Source: a bacterium (GTDB lineage Bacteria; UBP4; UBA4092; JAOAEQ01). From it: a stretch of DNA of 64,000 nt. Shown piece after piece: positions 44,730 through 54,406 of the stretch; the first letter of the stretch is position 1; each line of letters opens with the position of its first letter. The notes beneath the pieces are model-generated. The model was given only the letters and a program-made list of their open reading frames with translations. It did no database searches and was not told the DNA's origin. The DNA is taken from NCBI GenBank assembly GCA_026416715.1, contig JAOAEQ010000020.1, forward strand, positions 1 to 64,000, read 5' to 3'. A program made the translations under genes and the position numbers.

Positions 44730-46481
44730 ATGAAAAATTTTGTGAGGTTATTACAAGAGTTCATCAAACCATACTGGGTTATGATACTGCAGGCATCGGT
44801 GTTGATGGCATTGGTGACGTTTCTTTGGTTACCGATGCTGTTTTTAACTAAAATGCTGGTTGACCAGGTTATCCCGCATCAGGATGACAAATTGCTTTTA
44901 ATTGTTCTGCTCGGGTTTATCAGTATCCATTTATCTCGAGGACTTATTTCTTTTGCGTTGCAATACATTATTTCATTTCTCGGGCAACGGGTGGTATTCC
45001 ATCTTCGACGTCGATTACACGAAAAACTCGGTCAACTCCAGATGAGTTATTTCGATCAGCGGTTAACGGGAAAAATTATGGCACGGGTTATGAATGATGT
45101 TGCTACGGTACAGCATTTAGTAACCGGTGGATTTATCACGATGTTTACCGATGTTATAATGGTGATTGCGGTTATCGGGGTTATGTTTTGGTTTAACTGG
45201 CAGTTAGCTTTGATGGCGATGACGGTATTACCGTTCTATGTATTCAACTATAACTTTTTTGTTAAACATATTCGAGAAATAAGTCGTAAGATTCGCGAGA
45301 AAGTATCTGAGATGTATGGATTATTAGGTGAACGGCTTAGTGCTGTTCGATTAGTTAAATCATTTGCGCAGGAAGAATTCGAAATTCGTCGGTTCGACCA
45401 GAAAATTAAGGATTATTTAAAATTTAATCTTCGCAATACCATGCTTAATACTTCGTTAAGTTCGATAGCTGGAATTATTAGCGGGGTCGGAACAATAATA
45501 ATCATCGGTTACGGTGGCTTACTAATTCGGAGTGGACAATTAACCTTAGGGAGCTTTATTGCGTTCCAATCATCGATTATCTATCTCTACGGGCCAATTG
45601 TTCGGTTAACACAAATTAATACAGTTATCCAATGGGTTATGGTGAGTATCAATCGGATATTTGAGGTCTTTGATGAACCGATATTGATTTTGGATAAACC
45701 AAACTCCATTGAATTATCCGCAGTCAAAAACCGCATTCAATTCAAACAAGTATCATTTACCTATCGGTTTGATGATAATCCAATTTTGAAAAATATCGAT
45801 TTGGATATCCCAGTTGGTACCGTGGTCGGCATCGTTGGTCCGAGCGGAAGCGGGAAAAGCACTTTGTTGAGTTTACTGCTCCGTTTGTATGATGTAACGA
45901 AAGGTGCTATTCTCATAGATGGGTATGATATTCGGGATATAAAAATATCCAATTTACGGCGTTTAATTGGTTTCGTTCCGCAGGAAAGTTTTTTGTTTTC
46001 CGGAACGATTAGTTCTAATATCAGATATGGGAGAATGGATGCGACAGATACAGAAATTATCGCTGCAGCAAAAGCTGCTGAACTCCATGAGTTTATCGAA
46101 GGGCTGCCAAAAAAATATGAGACGGAAATCGGAGAACGGGGTATCACTTTATCTGGAGGACAGAAACAACGATTGGCATTAGCCCGCGCATTATTAACCA
46201 ATCCATATATTCTACTGCTAGATGATTGTACCAGCTCATTAGATGCAGAAACGGAATCGAAAATTCAGAAGACTCTCGATAAACTTATGGCTGACCGAAC
46301 CTGTTTTATTGTTGCGCATCGGTTGTCGTCGGTTATGAATGCAGATATAATCATTGTTCTTGATGATGGTAAGATTATTGAAAAAGGAACCCATTATGAA
46401 CTGATAAATCAGGATGGATATTATGCACGGTTATTTGAAGAACAATATAGTTCTGTACTCGAATCCTCAGAGGTAGTATAA
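44730..46481 (+). CDS. Heterodimeric ABC exporter, half-transporter B (Asp in place of catalytic Glu)
   Basis: 583 residues: exporter membrane domain (about 1-325) and ATPase domain. Walker A GPSGSGKS (about 370-377), Q-loop VPQESFLFSGTISSNIRYG, canonical signature LSGGQ (about 473), H-loop AHRLSS. Walker B reads LLLDDCTSSLD, with Asp where the catalytic Glu should be. Its weak Walker B site faces the LSVGE signature of half-transporter A, so both defects fall in one composite nucleotide site. Functional partner of the preceding gene. Confidence 0.9.
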   Translation: MKNFVRLLQEFIKPYWVMILQASVLMALVTFLWLPMLFLTKMLVDQVIPHQDDKLLLIVLLGFISIHLSRGLISFALQYIISFLGQRVVFHLRRRLHEKLGQLQMSYFDQRLTGKIMARVMNDVATVQHLVTGGFITMFTDVIMVIAVIGVMFWFNWQLALMAMTVLPFYVFNYNFFVKHIREISRKIREKVSEMYGLLGERLSAVRLVKSFAQEEFEIRRFDQKIKDYLKFNLRNTMLNTSLSSIAGIISGVGTIIIIGYGGLLIRSGQLTLGSFIAFQSSIIYLYGPIVRLTQINTVIQWVMVSINRIFEVFDEPILILDKPNSIELSAVKNRIQFKQVSFTYRFDDNPILKNIDLDIPVGTVVGIVGPSGSGKSTLLSLLLRLYDVTKGAILIDGYDIRDIKISNLRRLIGFVPQESFLFSGTISSNIRYGRMDATDTEIIAAAKAAELHEFIEGLPKKYETEIGERGITLSGGQKQRLALARALLTNPYILLLDDCTSSLDAETESKIQKTLDKLMADRTCFIVAHRLSSVMNADIIIVLDDGKIIEKGTHYELINQDGYYARLFEEQYSSVLESSEVV

Positions 46482-46953
46482 AATTATGGTAACTGATGAT
46501 ATATTAAATGGAATCCGACCGCAGATAGTTGTCCCATAAGTAAAGATTTAGCAAAGACCACTTTTGTGCAAAGGTAGTACTTTTGTTTTATTAGTTACAA
46601 TCGTTGCGTTCGGGTGTGAATATTATATAGATTTTGAACTCGGACAGCGGGATAATATATTTAAAAGAAATCTCATAAATATCGAGAATAGATTTAGTCG
46701 TTGACTTAACCATGAATTGTATGACGATACGGAGAAAAACCCGAATTGATCGGTTCAATTCGGGTTCAACTCCAGATATAAGTGCGGAATTGTTATGCTT
46801 AATGTAGAAGTTGTAAATTATATATGTAACTTTAATAAATCCAAATGATTATATCGGTAAAAACATGGAAGATAGACCATGTTCTTGCTATTGTTGGGGT
46901 GACATTCTTTTACAAGAATTGAATTAGGGTTTGGACATTACTTTCTGCAAAAT
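46482..46953. other. Convergent intergenic region between the ABC exporter and the pilin gene
   Basis: It contains the leftward terminator at 46733-46766. Otherwise no gene, tRNA or repeat is supported; a 17-codon ATG frame at 46486 has no ribosome-binding site and is not called. Confidence 0.4.
46733..46766 (-). terminator. Leftward Rho-independent terminator after the pilin gene
   Basis: AACCCGAATTGA (46738-46749) pairs with TCAATTCGGGTT (46755-46766); reading leftward, the stem is followed by a run of T (complement of the A run at 46735-46739). It lies about 190 bases beyond the pilin stop. Its core shares 16 of 17 bases with the palindrome before glcD. Confidence 0.6.
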
Positions 46954-47562
46954 CTAGGGTGTTGCGTGGAAAGAACTACCACCTAATCGGCAGATATCCC
47001 CGACACTAATTGTTCCATTTGTCGGGTCGTAAATCCGCCAGATTTGGTTAGCGTCATCATCAGGACGGTAATCATACCATTCAACCGCTTGATATTTCTG
47101 GTCAGGACCCAGACTTTCGATGCAATATGCATTATGGTCAATGCAACTTGGCACTAAATCCGCCCAGTTCCAATATCCACCGGGAGATACTGCTGGTCCG
47201 CCGAGTTTCTTATAATTGAATACCTTATAGTTTATCGGCATACCGTTCCAAGTTGCATATCCGCTAAACGGGTCTCGAAATGAAACTGAACTTAAGTAGG
47301 ATACTGGTGTAGTTAGTTCGGTATGGATACTAACTTGATAATCACCAGGATTAGCCCGCCAGTCCTGCAAATAGCTATTATTATCCACATAGTATGATTC
47401 AATAGCAGTTGAAATTGTTCGTAACTCTCCTTTCACTCGAGATACTTTTGCGCGAGTTTGCGCTGCTAAAAAATTCGGAATCGCGATCGCAGCAAGAATC
47501 GCAATAATCGCTACAACAATCAAAAGTTCAATTAAGGTAAAACCATGACTATTTTTCTTCAT
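46954..47562 (-). CDS. Type IV pilin/type II secretion pseudopilin-like protein
   Basis: 202 residues. The class III prepilin signal MKKNSHG/FTLIELLIVVAI has Gly7 before the cleavage point and Glu at mature position 5, followed by the hydrophobic alpha-1 helix and YYVDNNSY. The C-terminal part (SLGPDQKYQ, YDPTNGTISVGDICRLG) resembles GspG-like/DUF1559-related pseudopilins common in candidate-phylum bacteria and planctomycetes. ATG 47562 with AGGAGA at 47574-47569 is preferred over a start 33 bases upstream. It overlaps the rmuC stop by 14 bases. Pilus assembly or secretion genes are not in the window. Adhesion, secretion or DNA uptake are all possible. Confidence 0.88.
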   Translation of the reverse strand: MKKNSHGFTLIELLIVVAIIAILAAIAIPNFLAAQTRAKVSRVKGELRTISTAIESYYVDNNSYLQDWRANPGDYQVSIHTELTTPVSYLSSVSFRDPFSGYATWNGMPINYKVFNYKKLGGPAVSPGGYWNWADLVPSCIDHNAYCIESLGPDQKYQAVEWYDYRPDDDANQIWRIYDPTNGTISVGDICRLGGSSFHATP

Positions 47563-48769
47563 ATACTTTCTCCTGTTCAATGAGTTGGGTATCAATAATT
47601 TCGGGTATCGGTAATTGTTTTTGTACTCGTAGTTCCTCTATTTTGGCGAGCGCTTTATCCAGTTTATTTTTTCGAGTAGTGATTAACGCAGTATATTCTT
47701 TTTGAGCATCTTCAATGCGTTTTCCCATTTTTTCTAACGTATTCAAAAATGCATGCCATTCTTTATAAAAGGTTCCGAGAAGTGATAGGATATGCGTTGC
47801 AGTTTCTTCTAAATTAAAATTATCTACTGCTTGTCGGATCACCGCTAAAATCGCATACAGCGTTATTGGCGAACAGAGAATAACCTTATTTTTCAACGCA
47901 TCATCAAGTAAAGTTGTGTCTTCAGCATGAATAAATCCATAGACTTGTTCGTTGGGTATAAATACTAGAACATAATCTACGGTATGTTCTTCAGGATTAA
48001 TATAATCTCGAGTAGTTACTGCTTTAATTCGAGACCGAACATCTTTTAAGAACTGTTTTTTATATGCTTCCTTCTCAGCATCAGTTGTAGCGTTCATATA
48101 CTGGATAAAGTTATCCAACGGAAACTTGACATCCATATTTAATTTCAATCCCTGCGGCAAGAAAAACGTATAATCCGGTCGAGTGGTTCCAGTTTCAAGC
48201 TTTTGTTGTTTGAAATAATTTATTCCCTCAATAAACCCTGCTAGACGAAGAACATCTTCCGCCATTCGTTCTCCCCATTGTCCACGAACTTTAGAACTCG
48301 CTAATGCTGATTGGAGTTGACCGGTTACTTCGTATAGTCTGCGGGTTTGTTCTGCGGTTAATTGTAATTGTGTGGCTAACGCACCGAACTTTTGTTCTCG
48401 GTCTTTTTCGAACTGGGTAACCAAATCTTGCAGTTTTAATAAATCCGATTTCATTGATTGTAATGTTTGGTCAATGAGTTTCTGTTTCCCTTCGAGTTCT
48501 TTTTCACCAATTTGAGTTTGTTTTGATAACGTTTCATTTGCGAGCTTCAAAAATGCTTCGGTATTTTTCGATAATATATCGAGTGAAATTGCCCCAAACG
48601 AATCTTTAATACGATTCAATAATCCTTCAACATCCTGCATCTTTTGAGTTTCGGTTTGGGCAACCAATGCTTGTGCAATAGTCTGTGCATCTTTTTTCCG
48701 TATCCAATTAATTAGGAGAACTAATCCAACCCCAACAAGAAATCCGCAAATAAAATATATGATGTTCAT
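47549..48769 (-). CDS. rmuC: RmuC-family DNA recombination protein
   Basis: 406 residues. An N-terminal membrane helix (about 2-20) is followed by a coiled coil (about 25-160) and the RmuC nuclease-like domain with KVRGQWGERMAEDVLRLAGF, RPDYTFFLPQG, MDVKFPLDNF and the conserved FIPNEQVYGFI. The family limits inversions or rearrangements at short inverted repeats; its biochemistry is poorly known. ATG 48769 is preferred to a TTG at 48787. The end of the gene overlaps the pilin start. Confidence 0.9.
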   Translation of the reverse strand: MNIIYFICGFLVGVGLVLLINWIRKKDAQTIAQALVAQTETQKMQDVEGLLNRIKDSFGAISLDILSKNTEAFLKLANETLSKQTQIGEKELEGKQKLIDQTLQSMKSDLLKLQDLVTQFEKDREQKFGALATQLQLTAEQTRRLYEVTGQLQSALASSKVRGQWGERMAEDVLRLAGFIEGINYFKQQKLETGTTRPDYTFFLPQGLKLNMDVKFPLDNFIQYMNATTDAEKEAYKKQFLKDVRSRIKAVTTRDYINPEEHTVDYVLVFIPNEQVYGFIHAEDTTLLDDALKNKVILCSPITLYAILAVIRQAVDNFNLEETATHILSLLGTFYKEWHAFLNTLEKMGKRIEDAQKEYTALITTRKNKLDKALAKIEELRVQKQLPIPEIIDTQLIEQEKVYEEK

Positions 48770-48799
48770 AGGCTTATTTTTCTTCAAAAGTATTTCTAT

Positions 48800-48827
48800 T
48801 TGAAACCAACTAATTTTAGGGTATAAT
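48800..48827 (+). promoter_or_regulatory. Promoter for the DUF362 gene
   Basis: TTGAAA (48800-48805, 5 of 6) and a perfect TATAAT (48822-48827) are 16 bases apart. It reads rightward, starting about 77 bases before the ATG at 48911. Confidence 0.5.
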
Positions 48828-48910
48828 TATCTAAAAAGCAAGTTATATTTAAGAAAACAAGAATAATCTTTAATGTATTTTTAGAAAAAGCGTTTTGTAG
48901 AGTTTAGGTT

Positions 48911-49993
48911 ATGAAGAAAGCAAAAGTAGCAGTGGTTAAAACTTCGCCAGAAACGGTTATCACAGATATCCAGCGAGTAATGCAGTTAGCTGAATTTGAG
49001 AAATTTTTACCAAAAGAAAATGAGACGATCTTAAAAATCAATATTTCCTGGCATCATTATTATCCTGCCTGTTCAACCACACCGTGGCAATTCGACGGGG
49101 TTATTCAAACTTTGCGAAATGCTGGATATAGTGGCTTAATCCCAGCGCAGAATCGAACCGTAGTTGTTGATCCCAAAATCGGTGCGGTAAAAAATCATCT
49201 AGTTTCAGTCTTAAAGAAACACCAACTTGAATTTGTTTATCTCTATGAACCGCATATCGAATGGATTACCTATGAACCGAAAACGCCGATGTTAGTGCTA
49301 GATAGGGTTTTTAAAAAAGGAATAACTATCCCAAAAATGTTTATTGGGAAAAATGCCGTTCATCTACCGACGATGAAAACCCATGTGTTTACTACCACAA
49401 CCGGAGCAATGAAAAATGCATTTGGCGGTTTACTTCACGATAATCGACATTGGACGCATAGTGTTATCCACGAAACGTTAGTCGATTTGTTGGTAATCCA
49501 ACAAGAAATACATCCGGGTTTATTTGCGGTGATGGATGGGACAATTGCCGGGTCAGGACCAGGTCCTCGTGCCATGATTCCACATATCAAAAACTATCTA
49601 CTTGCTTCAGCGGACCAGGTAGCAATTGATGCGGTAGCAGCGAAAATGATGGGATTTGATCCGTTATCTATCAAATATCTGCGGTTGGCAGCTGAAAAAG
49701 GATTGGGAACCGCTGATGTGAAAGAAATGGAAATAGTCGGCGAAGATATTTCAGAAATTAATTTTCAATTTAAAACTGGGGATACCTTTGCCAGTCGCGG
49801 CCAAAAAGCAATTTATTACGGTTGTTTGAAACCGTTTGAGCATATATTATTACGGAGTCCACTTGTTCCGTGGTCATATTGCGCTTCCCGGTTATATCAC
49901 GATGTCTATTGGTATCCATTTATCGGAAAACGTCGAGTGAAAAAAATTCTCGCTAGTGAATGGGGGAAATTGTTTGATCAATATGCACAATAA
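48911..49993 (+). CDS. DUF362-domain protein
   Basis: 360 residues. The DUF362 pattern is visible in ILKINISWHHYYPACSTTPW, GKNAVHLPTMKTHVFTTTTGAMKNAFGGLL and DGTIAGSGPGPRAMIPHIKNYLLAS followed by DQVAIDAVAAKMMGFDP. Many DUF362 proteins carry ferredoxin domains; this one shows no 4Fe-4S cysteine set. Function not established. It stands alone between two minus-strand genes. Confidence 0.85.
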   Translation: MKKAKVAVVKTSPETVITDIQRVMQLAEFEKFLPKENETILKINISWHHYYPACSTTPWQFDGVIQTLRNAGYSGLIPAQNRTVVVDPKIGAVKNHLVSVLKKHQLEFVYLYEPHIEWITYEPKTPMLVLDRVFKKGITIPKMFIGKNAVHLPTMKTHVFTTTTGAMKNAFGGLLHDNRHWTHSVIHETLVDLLVIQQEIHPGLFAVMDGTIAGSGPGPRAMIPHIKNYLLASADQVAIDAVAAKMMGFDPLSIKYLRLAAEKGLGTADVKEMEIVGEDISEINFQFKTGDTFASRGQKAIYYGCLKPFEHILLRSPLVPWSYCASRLYHDVYWYPFIGKRRVKKILASEWGKLFDQYAQ

Positions 49994-50050
49994 CTGGATA
50001 CAGTTGTTCTGCAAATCATAGATTTCCCACTTAAAATTAGGTTTTTGTGG

Positions 50051-51835
50051 TTATTCCGTTAACATTAAATCTCTATATATAGTTCCCGTAAATTTCATTT
50101 GACCTGTTTGCTGAAGCGGACTAGGTGTACCTCCAGTTTGAGGTTCGATCATTGGACCCGGTGCAGGGCCTGCCTCAGGTCCCCGCATAGGTGGTTGCCC
50201 ACCTAATTCTGGTGGCATACCTTCGGGCCCAACCGGTCCGCGACCCATAGGTCCCGCTTCAAGGGTCGGACCCATTGGCTGGGGAGTAACTCCGCCACCG
50301 GAAAAAGTAGCAATATTAAACTCTAAATTCATACTGTCTGAAGTTCGAACCATTTTCCCTTCTTTATAAGCAAAATATATGGTACCGGTTCCATTCATTG
50401 TTGCGGTTATTTTAGTCTGTTGCGCTGGTTGGTCTGGTCTTGGTTTAACCGTACCATTAAAGGTCAATTGTATATCTTCATATTTACTTTCAATTTTAGC
50501 GCAAGCATATTTCCCTATCTCTTCAAATCCAACTAGTGTATAGCGAATACGTCCGTTCACATTCATCTTTCCTAGGGAACCGAGATTAATCTGTTGATTA
50601 ATTGGATCCAACCATTTTTCTCCTACCCGAACCGTATCTAAGGGTAAGGTGGATAGATAACCGGAGCCAACTCCAATGAACATTGATTCCGTGCCCATAA
50701 TTCCTTCGCCAGAAATGCTGCTTAGATCAACTATTCTGACTGGTTTGCCGAGATTTGATATTCTTGAACTGAACGATTTCCTTTGCATATCTGGAATTGG
50801 TACATTTTGTTTCATCCCAGCAACATTCATAGTCAGCTGCAAGCCATCAACAGATGAAATCATATCAAATTCATCACCTTCGACCTTTTCAATTCTATTC
50901 CGTAGGGTCCCAGAAAGGTCGAATTCTTGATTAACTGTTGGCATAGTTCCCTGCGGAATTTTCATAACCGTTTTCAGGGTCATCTTGTATTTCCATCGTT
51001 CACCAGCCTGTGGTTTATACCGAAGCTGAACCGCAAGTTGTTTCGTTTTCTCTTTAACCAGATTATCTATATTAGGCCCAGGATAACTAGCATCAACCTG
51101 CTGATATTTTTGCGCTGCTTTAGCAAAATCCTGTGCTTCTAGATAAGCATCTCCTTCAGCAAATAAACTCGTTACCAGTTCCTTGATTTTTGCGATACTT
51201 TGATTTGCTAACTCGCCAGTATTATACATTGTGACTTTCGCATATAGTTCTAATGCATTATTATAATTTTTTAAAACAACATACTCATCGCCTTTAGCTA
51301 TTAACGCTTTACAAGTTTCTTCAATTTTACGGTTCGCTTCTGTAATATACTCAGGTTCTGGATGAGTTCGAGCAACTTCACGGAATGATTTTATTGCATC
51401 GTCATAGAATCCTTTTGTTAACAATCGGTCACCTTCAGCAAACATTGGGGCTAACCGTTGAATATTGGTTTGCGTTAATTTCGCTAAAGCTTCATTCAAT
51501 TTATTTTGAACTTCTACCAGATTAGGATTGAGACGTAGTGCAGCTGTATATTCGGTCGTTGCAGCGGCATAATCACCTTTATCCATATAATAATCCCCGT
51601 TACGAATATGATTTACTTCTTGGTCTTCTTGTTGGATCTCAGCAACTAAATTGCGATTAATGGTAGTGGTGCCAACCACGGTTTTCACGGTTAACGTGGT
51701 TGGACTTTCGCCGATGATATTCCCGGTGATTCGCCGTCCGTTTTTCAAGATAATAATATCGGCAAAACTCAATTGAATGCAACCAACGACTCCAATTACA
51801 ATGGATACTGCGAAACTGAATATAATTCGTTTCAT
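50051..51835 (-). CDS. Secreted TPR protein with SHi-like N-terminal and DUF6263-like C-terminal regions
   Basis: 594 residues from the ATG at 51835, with GGAG about nine bases ahead. Signal peptide (about 1-26; a Cys in VVGC could alternatively be a lipobox). Residues about 27-70 (IILKNGRRITGNIIGESPTT) form a small beta-barrel-like segment; TPRs follow (about 75-260, e.g. MDKGDYAAATTEYTAALRLN). Then comes a beta-rich domain starting YKPQAGERWKYKMTL, which resembles DUF6263-type proteins of uncertain role, and a Pro/Gly/Met-rich stretch before the C-terminal KFTGTIYRDLML. Periplasmic or outer-membrane location is inferred. Function unknown. Confidence 0.7.
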   Translation of the reverse strand: MKRIIFSFAVSIVIGVVGCIQLSFADIIILKNGRRITGNIIGESPTTLTVKTVVGTTTINRNLVAEIQQEDQEVNHIRNGDYYMDKGDYAAATTEYTAALRLNPNLVEVQNKLNEALAKLTQTNIQRLAPMFAEGDRLLTKGFYDDAIKSFREVARTHPEPEYITEANRKIEETCKALIAKGDEYVVLKNYNNALELYAKVTMYNTGELANQSIAKIKELVTSLFAEGDAYLEAQDFAKAAQKYQQVDASYPGPNIDNLVKEKTKQLAVQLRYKPQAGERWKYKMTLKTVMKIPQGTMPTVNQEFDLSGTLRNRIEKVEGDEFDMISSVDGLQLTMNVAGMKQNVPIPDMQRKSFSSRISNLGKPVRIVDLSSISGEGIMGTESMFIGVGSGYLSTLPLDTVRVGEKWLDPINQQINLGSLGKMNVNGRIRYTLVGFEEIGKYACAKIESKYEDIQLTFNGTVKPRPDQPAQQTKITATMNGTGTIYFAYKEGKMVRTSDSMNLEFNIATFSGGGVTPQPMGPTLEAGPMGRGPVGPEGMPPELGGQPPMRGPEAGPAPGPMIEPQTGGTPSPLQQTGQMKFTGTIYRDLMLTE

Positions 51836-51875
51836 AACATTCACTCCAGTTAAATTGGTGGTTTTGTTATAAGAT

Positions 51876-52331
51876 TTAAATAACGTTAAATCTCCACATT
51901 ATTTGAAGTAATACGTTTGTATAGATTCCGGCAATAACATCATCCGCAACAATCCCAAGTCCACCGGATAACTTTTGACTTTGTCGACCCGGATATGGTT
52001 TAATGATATCAATGATCCGAAATATAACGAAACTTATTACTATATATTTTACCCTAAAAGGGTTAAGAAACATAGCAATTAAATACCCAATTATTTCATC
52101 AATTACAATTTTTGGGCAATCTTTTTGGTGAAACTGCTGTTCTGCGATTGTCGCAGACCAAATGGCTAGCGCAATACAAGCAATGAGCGTAATGCCGTAT
52201 TGCCACCAAGTAAAGTTTCGAAATAGAAGATATATTATAACTCCAACTATCGTTCCTACTGTGCCGGGAATAACCGGACTATATCCGCTACAAAAACCAG
52301 TTGCAATAAATATCGGGATAACCTTCTGCAC
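51876..52331 (-). CDS. pgpA: Phosphatidylglycerophosphatase A PgpA
   Basis: 151 residues, GTG start. Motifs: GYSPVIPGTVGT, CPKIVIDEIIGYLIAMF with the acidic DE pair, and a DIIKPYPGRQSQKLSGGLGIVADDVIAGIY stretch with the Asp-Asp metal site. It removes phosphate from phosphatidylglycerophosphate at the inner membrane. It begins 2 bases after the pgsA stop, so the two consecutive steps are encoded together. Confidence 0.93.
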   Translation of the reverse strand: MQKVIPIFIATGFCSGYSPVIPGTVGTIVGVIIYLLFRNFTWWQYGITLIACIALAIWSATIAEQQFHQKDCPKIVIDEIIGYLIAMFLNPFRVKYIVISFVIFRIIDIIKPYPGRQSQKLSGGLGIVADDVIAGIYTNVLLQIMWRFNVI

Positions 52332-52333
52332 GC

Positions 52334-52957
52334 CTATTCGACCACCTCACGAATTAAATGTCGGTGCCGCTTAATATAACTTACGCCGGAGATTACCGTT
52401 GCTAAAACCGTCCATACCATTAGAAGATATATCGCACCATAAATCCATACATCCACCTGGTCATTCCAAGTTCCGTATATCCGCATTGTATCTTTAATTG
52501 CCAAATATAAGAGAATAACTATTGCAGTTGCCATTTGCGAAACCGTTTTATATTTACCTAATGGACCTGCAGGGATAACTTCGCCTTTTTTCGCGCCAAG
52601 GATGCGTAGTCCGGTGATAATAAACTCGCGCCCGATGATGATTACAACCATCCATGCGGGCATGATTCGTAATTCGACAAAGCAAATAAATACAGTGCTA
52701 ATTAAAAGCTTATCAGCGATTGGGTCAAAAAAACTACCGAATGGCGTTATAATTTTCCGTTTTCGGGCGATGCGTCCATCATATAAATCAGTGAGCGTAG
52801 CGGCGATAAAAATCAATAATGCTACATATTTGCTCGTTACGATAAGAATTTGACTATGGATAGTGTATCCGTTTGTTGCATTTTCAAATAATATCGCACC
52901 CATAACAAACGGAATAGCAATAATTCGACTAAATGTAAGTTTATTTGCAAGATTCAT
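52334..52957 (-). CDS. pgsA: CDP-diacylglycerol-glycerol-3-phosphate 3-phosphatidyltransferase PgsA
   Basis: 207 residues, membrane enzyme. The CDP-alcohol phosphatidyltransferase signature D-G-x2-A-R-x8-G-x3-D-x3-D is fully present in DGRIARKRKIITPFG followed by SFFDPIADK. It makes phosphatidylglycerophosphate from CDP-diacylglycerol; the neighbouring pgpA product finishes phosphatidylglycerol. It opens with MNLANKLTFSRIIAIPF, the usual start. Confidence 0.95.
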   Translation of the reverse strand: MNLANKLTFSRIIAIPFVMGAILFENATNGYTIHSQILIVTSKYVALLIFIAATLTDLYDGRIARKRKIITPFGSFFDPIADKLLISTVFICFVELRIMPAWMVVIIIGREFIITGLRILGAKKGEVIPAGPLGKYKTVSQMATAIVILLYLAIKDTMRIYGTWNDQVDVWIYGAIYLLMVWTVLATVISGVSYIKRHRHLIREVVE

Positions 52958-53038
52958 AATAGAGTTTAAGAATAGAAGATTGATATTTAAAGCATCGCAT
53001 TATTTTTAAGTTGTTTAATCAAAATCCTGCAACGTTCA

Positions 53039-54406
53039 TTAGCATTCAGCAATTAAATCATAATCGTTCATATCGACTATTTTAGCTGATATAATATCTC
53101 CTGGAAGTATTTTTCGTTTACTTTTATTCCATACATAGATTACACCGTCGATATCCGGTGCGTGAAATTCACTTCTTCCGATATAAATTCGCTCTTTTAC
53201 ATCATATTCAGTATCAAGCAGAATTGTCATTTCTTTTCCAAGTAGCATCTGGTTTTTCTGAAGAACTATCGGATACTGTATTTGCATAATAATTTCTGCC
53301 CGACGCTGTTTAACATTTTTCGGAAGCTGAGGTTTAAGATAATATGCTGTAGTTTGTTTTTCTCGGCTATATGGAAAAACCCCTAATCGGTCGAATTTCT
53401 GTTCTTGAATAAATTTGACTAACCGTTGGAATTGTCGGTCGGACTCTCCAGGAAATCCGACTAGGAGTGAGGTGCGAATCGTTATATTAGGTATCCGGTT
53501 ACGCAATTTCGCTAATAACGTTTTAATCTGTTGACTTGATGTATTACGATTCATTTGTTTTAAAATTGTATCATCAATATGTTGAATAGGCATATCTATA
53601 TATTTACATATTTTATCTTCCCGTGCAATGACTTCAATTAATTCGTCAGAAAAATTTGCTGGATTTGTATACAGGAGTCGCAACCAGCGTAGTTCAGGTA
53701 TTTTAACGAGTTTATTTAGGAGTAATACTAAAGCATAGCCGTTATACAGATCGCTCCCGTATGCGGTAATATCTTGTGCGATAAGATTAATCTCTTTAAC
53801 TCCAGACCGAGTTAGCTGGGTTACTTCAGCAACAATAGATTCGATCGGGCGACTGCGAAAGCGACCGCGAATCCGCGGAATGGTGCAGAATGAACAGTAA
53901 TGATTACATCCTTCAGCAATTTTAACGTAAGCAGTATGCGGTTGAGTAGCGAGTTGGCGTGGAGTCGTATGGGTATAAATGAAGGTTGGTTGTGCAATAG
54001 CAATGATGGGTTTTGTTCGTTCTGCGTGTTTAATTAAGTTAACAATTTGATAAAATTCACCAACCCCAACTAATCCGTCAATTTCAGGAAATTTAGTTAA
54101 AATCGTTTCTTGTTCTCGTTGCGGAAGACAACCGAGTATGAATAATTTTTTGTTCCTTTGAGTCTGCTTCAATTTAACCAGATCGCGGATGGTCTGAAAT
54201 GATTCATCTATAGCCGGTTGAATAAACGCGCAAGTGTTAACTAATAGAATATCGGCTTTTTCTATGTCGGATACCATCCGATAACCAGCATACTGCATCG
54301 TTCCGATTACAATTTCACTATCAACTAAATTCTTTGGGCAACCGAGACTGATTATGCTAAACGTAATGCGATGATTGTTACTACGCTCATGTTTTGTTTT
54401 TTTCAT
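53039..54406 (-). CDS. rimO: Ribosomal protein S12 methylthiotransferase RimO
   Basis: 455 residues. N-terminal UPF0004 domain with SLGCPKNLVDSE (Cys23), NTCAFI and LGCLPQRE; radical SAM CxxxCxxC in GCNHYCSFC near residue 165-172, followed by IPRIRGRFRSRP; C-terminal TRAM domain. SLGCPKNLVDSE points to RimO rather than MiaB. It methylthiolates an Asp of ribosomal protein S12 using two 4Fe-4S clusters. The start overlaps the lolA stop by four bases (ATGA), indicating coupling. Confidence 0.93.
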   Translation of the reverse strand: MKKTKHERSNNHRITFSIISLGCPKNLVDSEIVIGTMQYAGYRMVSDIEKADILLVNTCAFIQPAIDESFQTIRDLVKLKQTQRNKKLFILGCLPQREQETILTKFPEIDGLVGVGEFYQIVNLIKHAERTKPIIAIAQPTFIYTHTTPRQLATQPHTAYVKIAEGCNHYCSFCTIPRIRGRFRSRPIESIVAEVTQLTRSGVKEINLIAQDITAYGSDLYNGYALVLLLNKLVKIPELRWLRLLYTNPANFSDELIEVIAREDKICKYIDMPIQHIDDTILKQMNRNTSSQQIKTLLAKLRNRIPNITIRTSLLVGFPGESDRQFQRLVKFIQEQKFDRLGVFPYSREKQTTAYYLKPQLPKNVKQRRAEIIMQIQYPIVLQKNQMLLGKEMTILLDTEYDVKERIYIGRSEFHAPDIDGVIYVWNKSKRKILPGDIISAKIVDMNDYDLIAEC

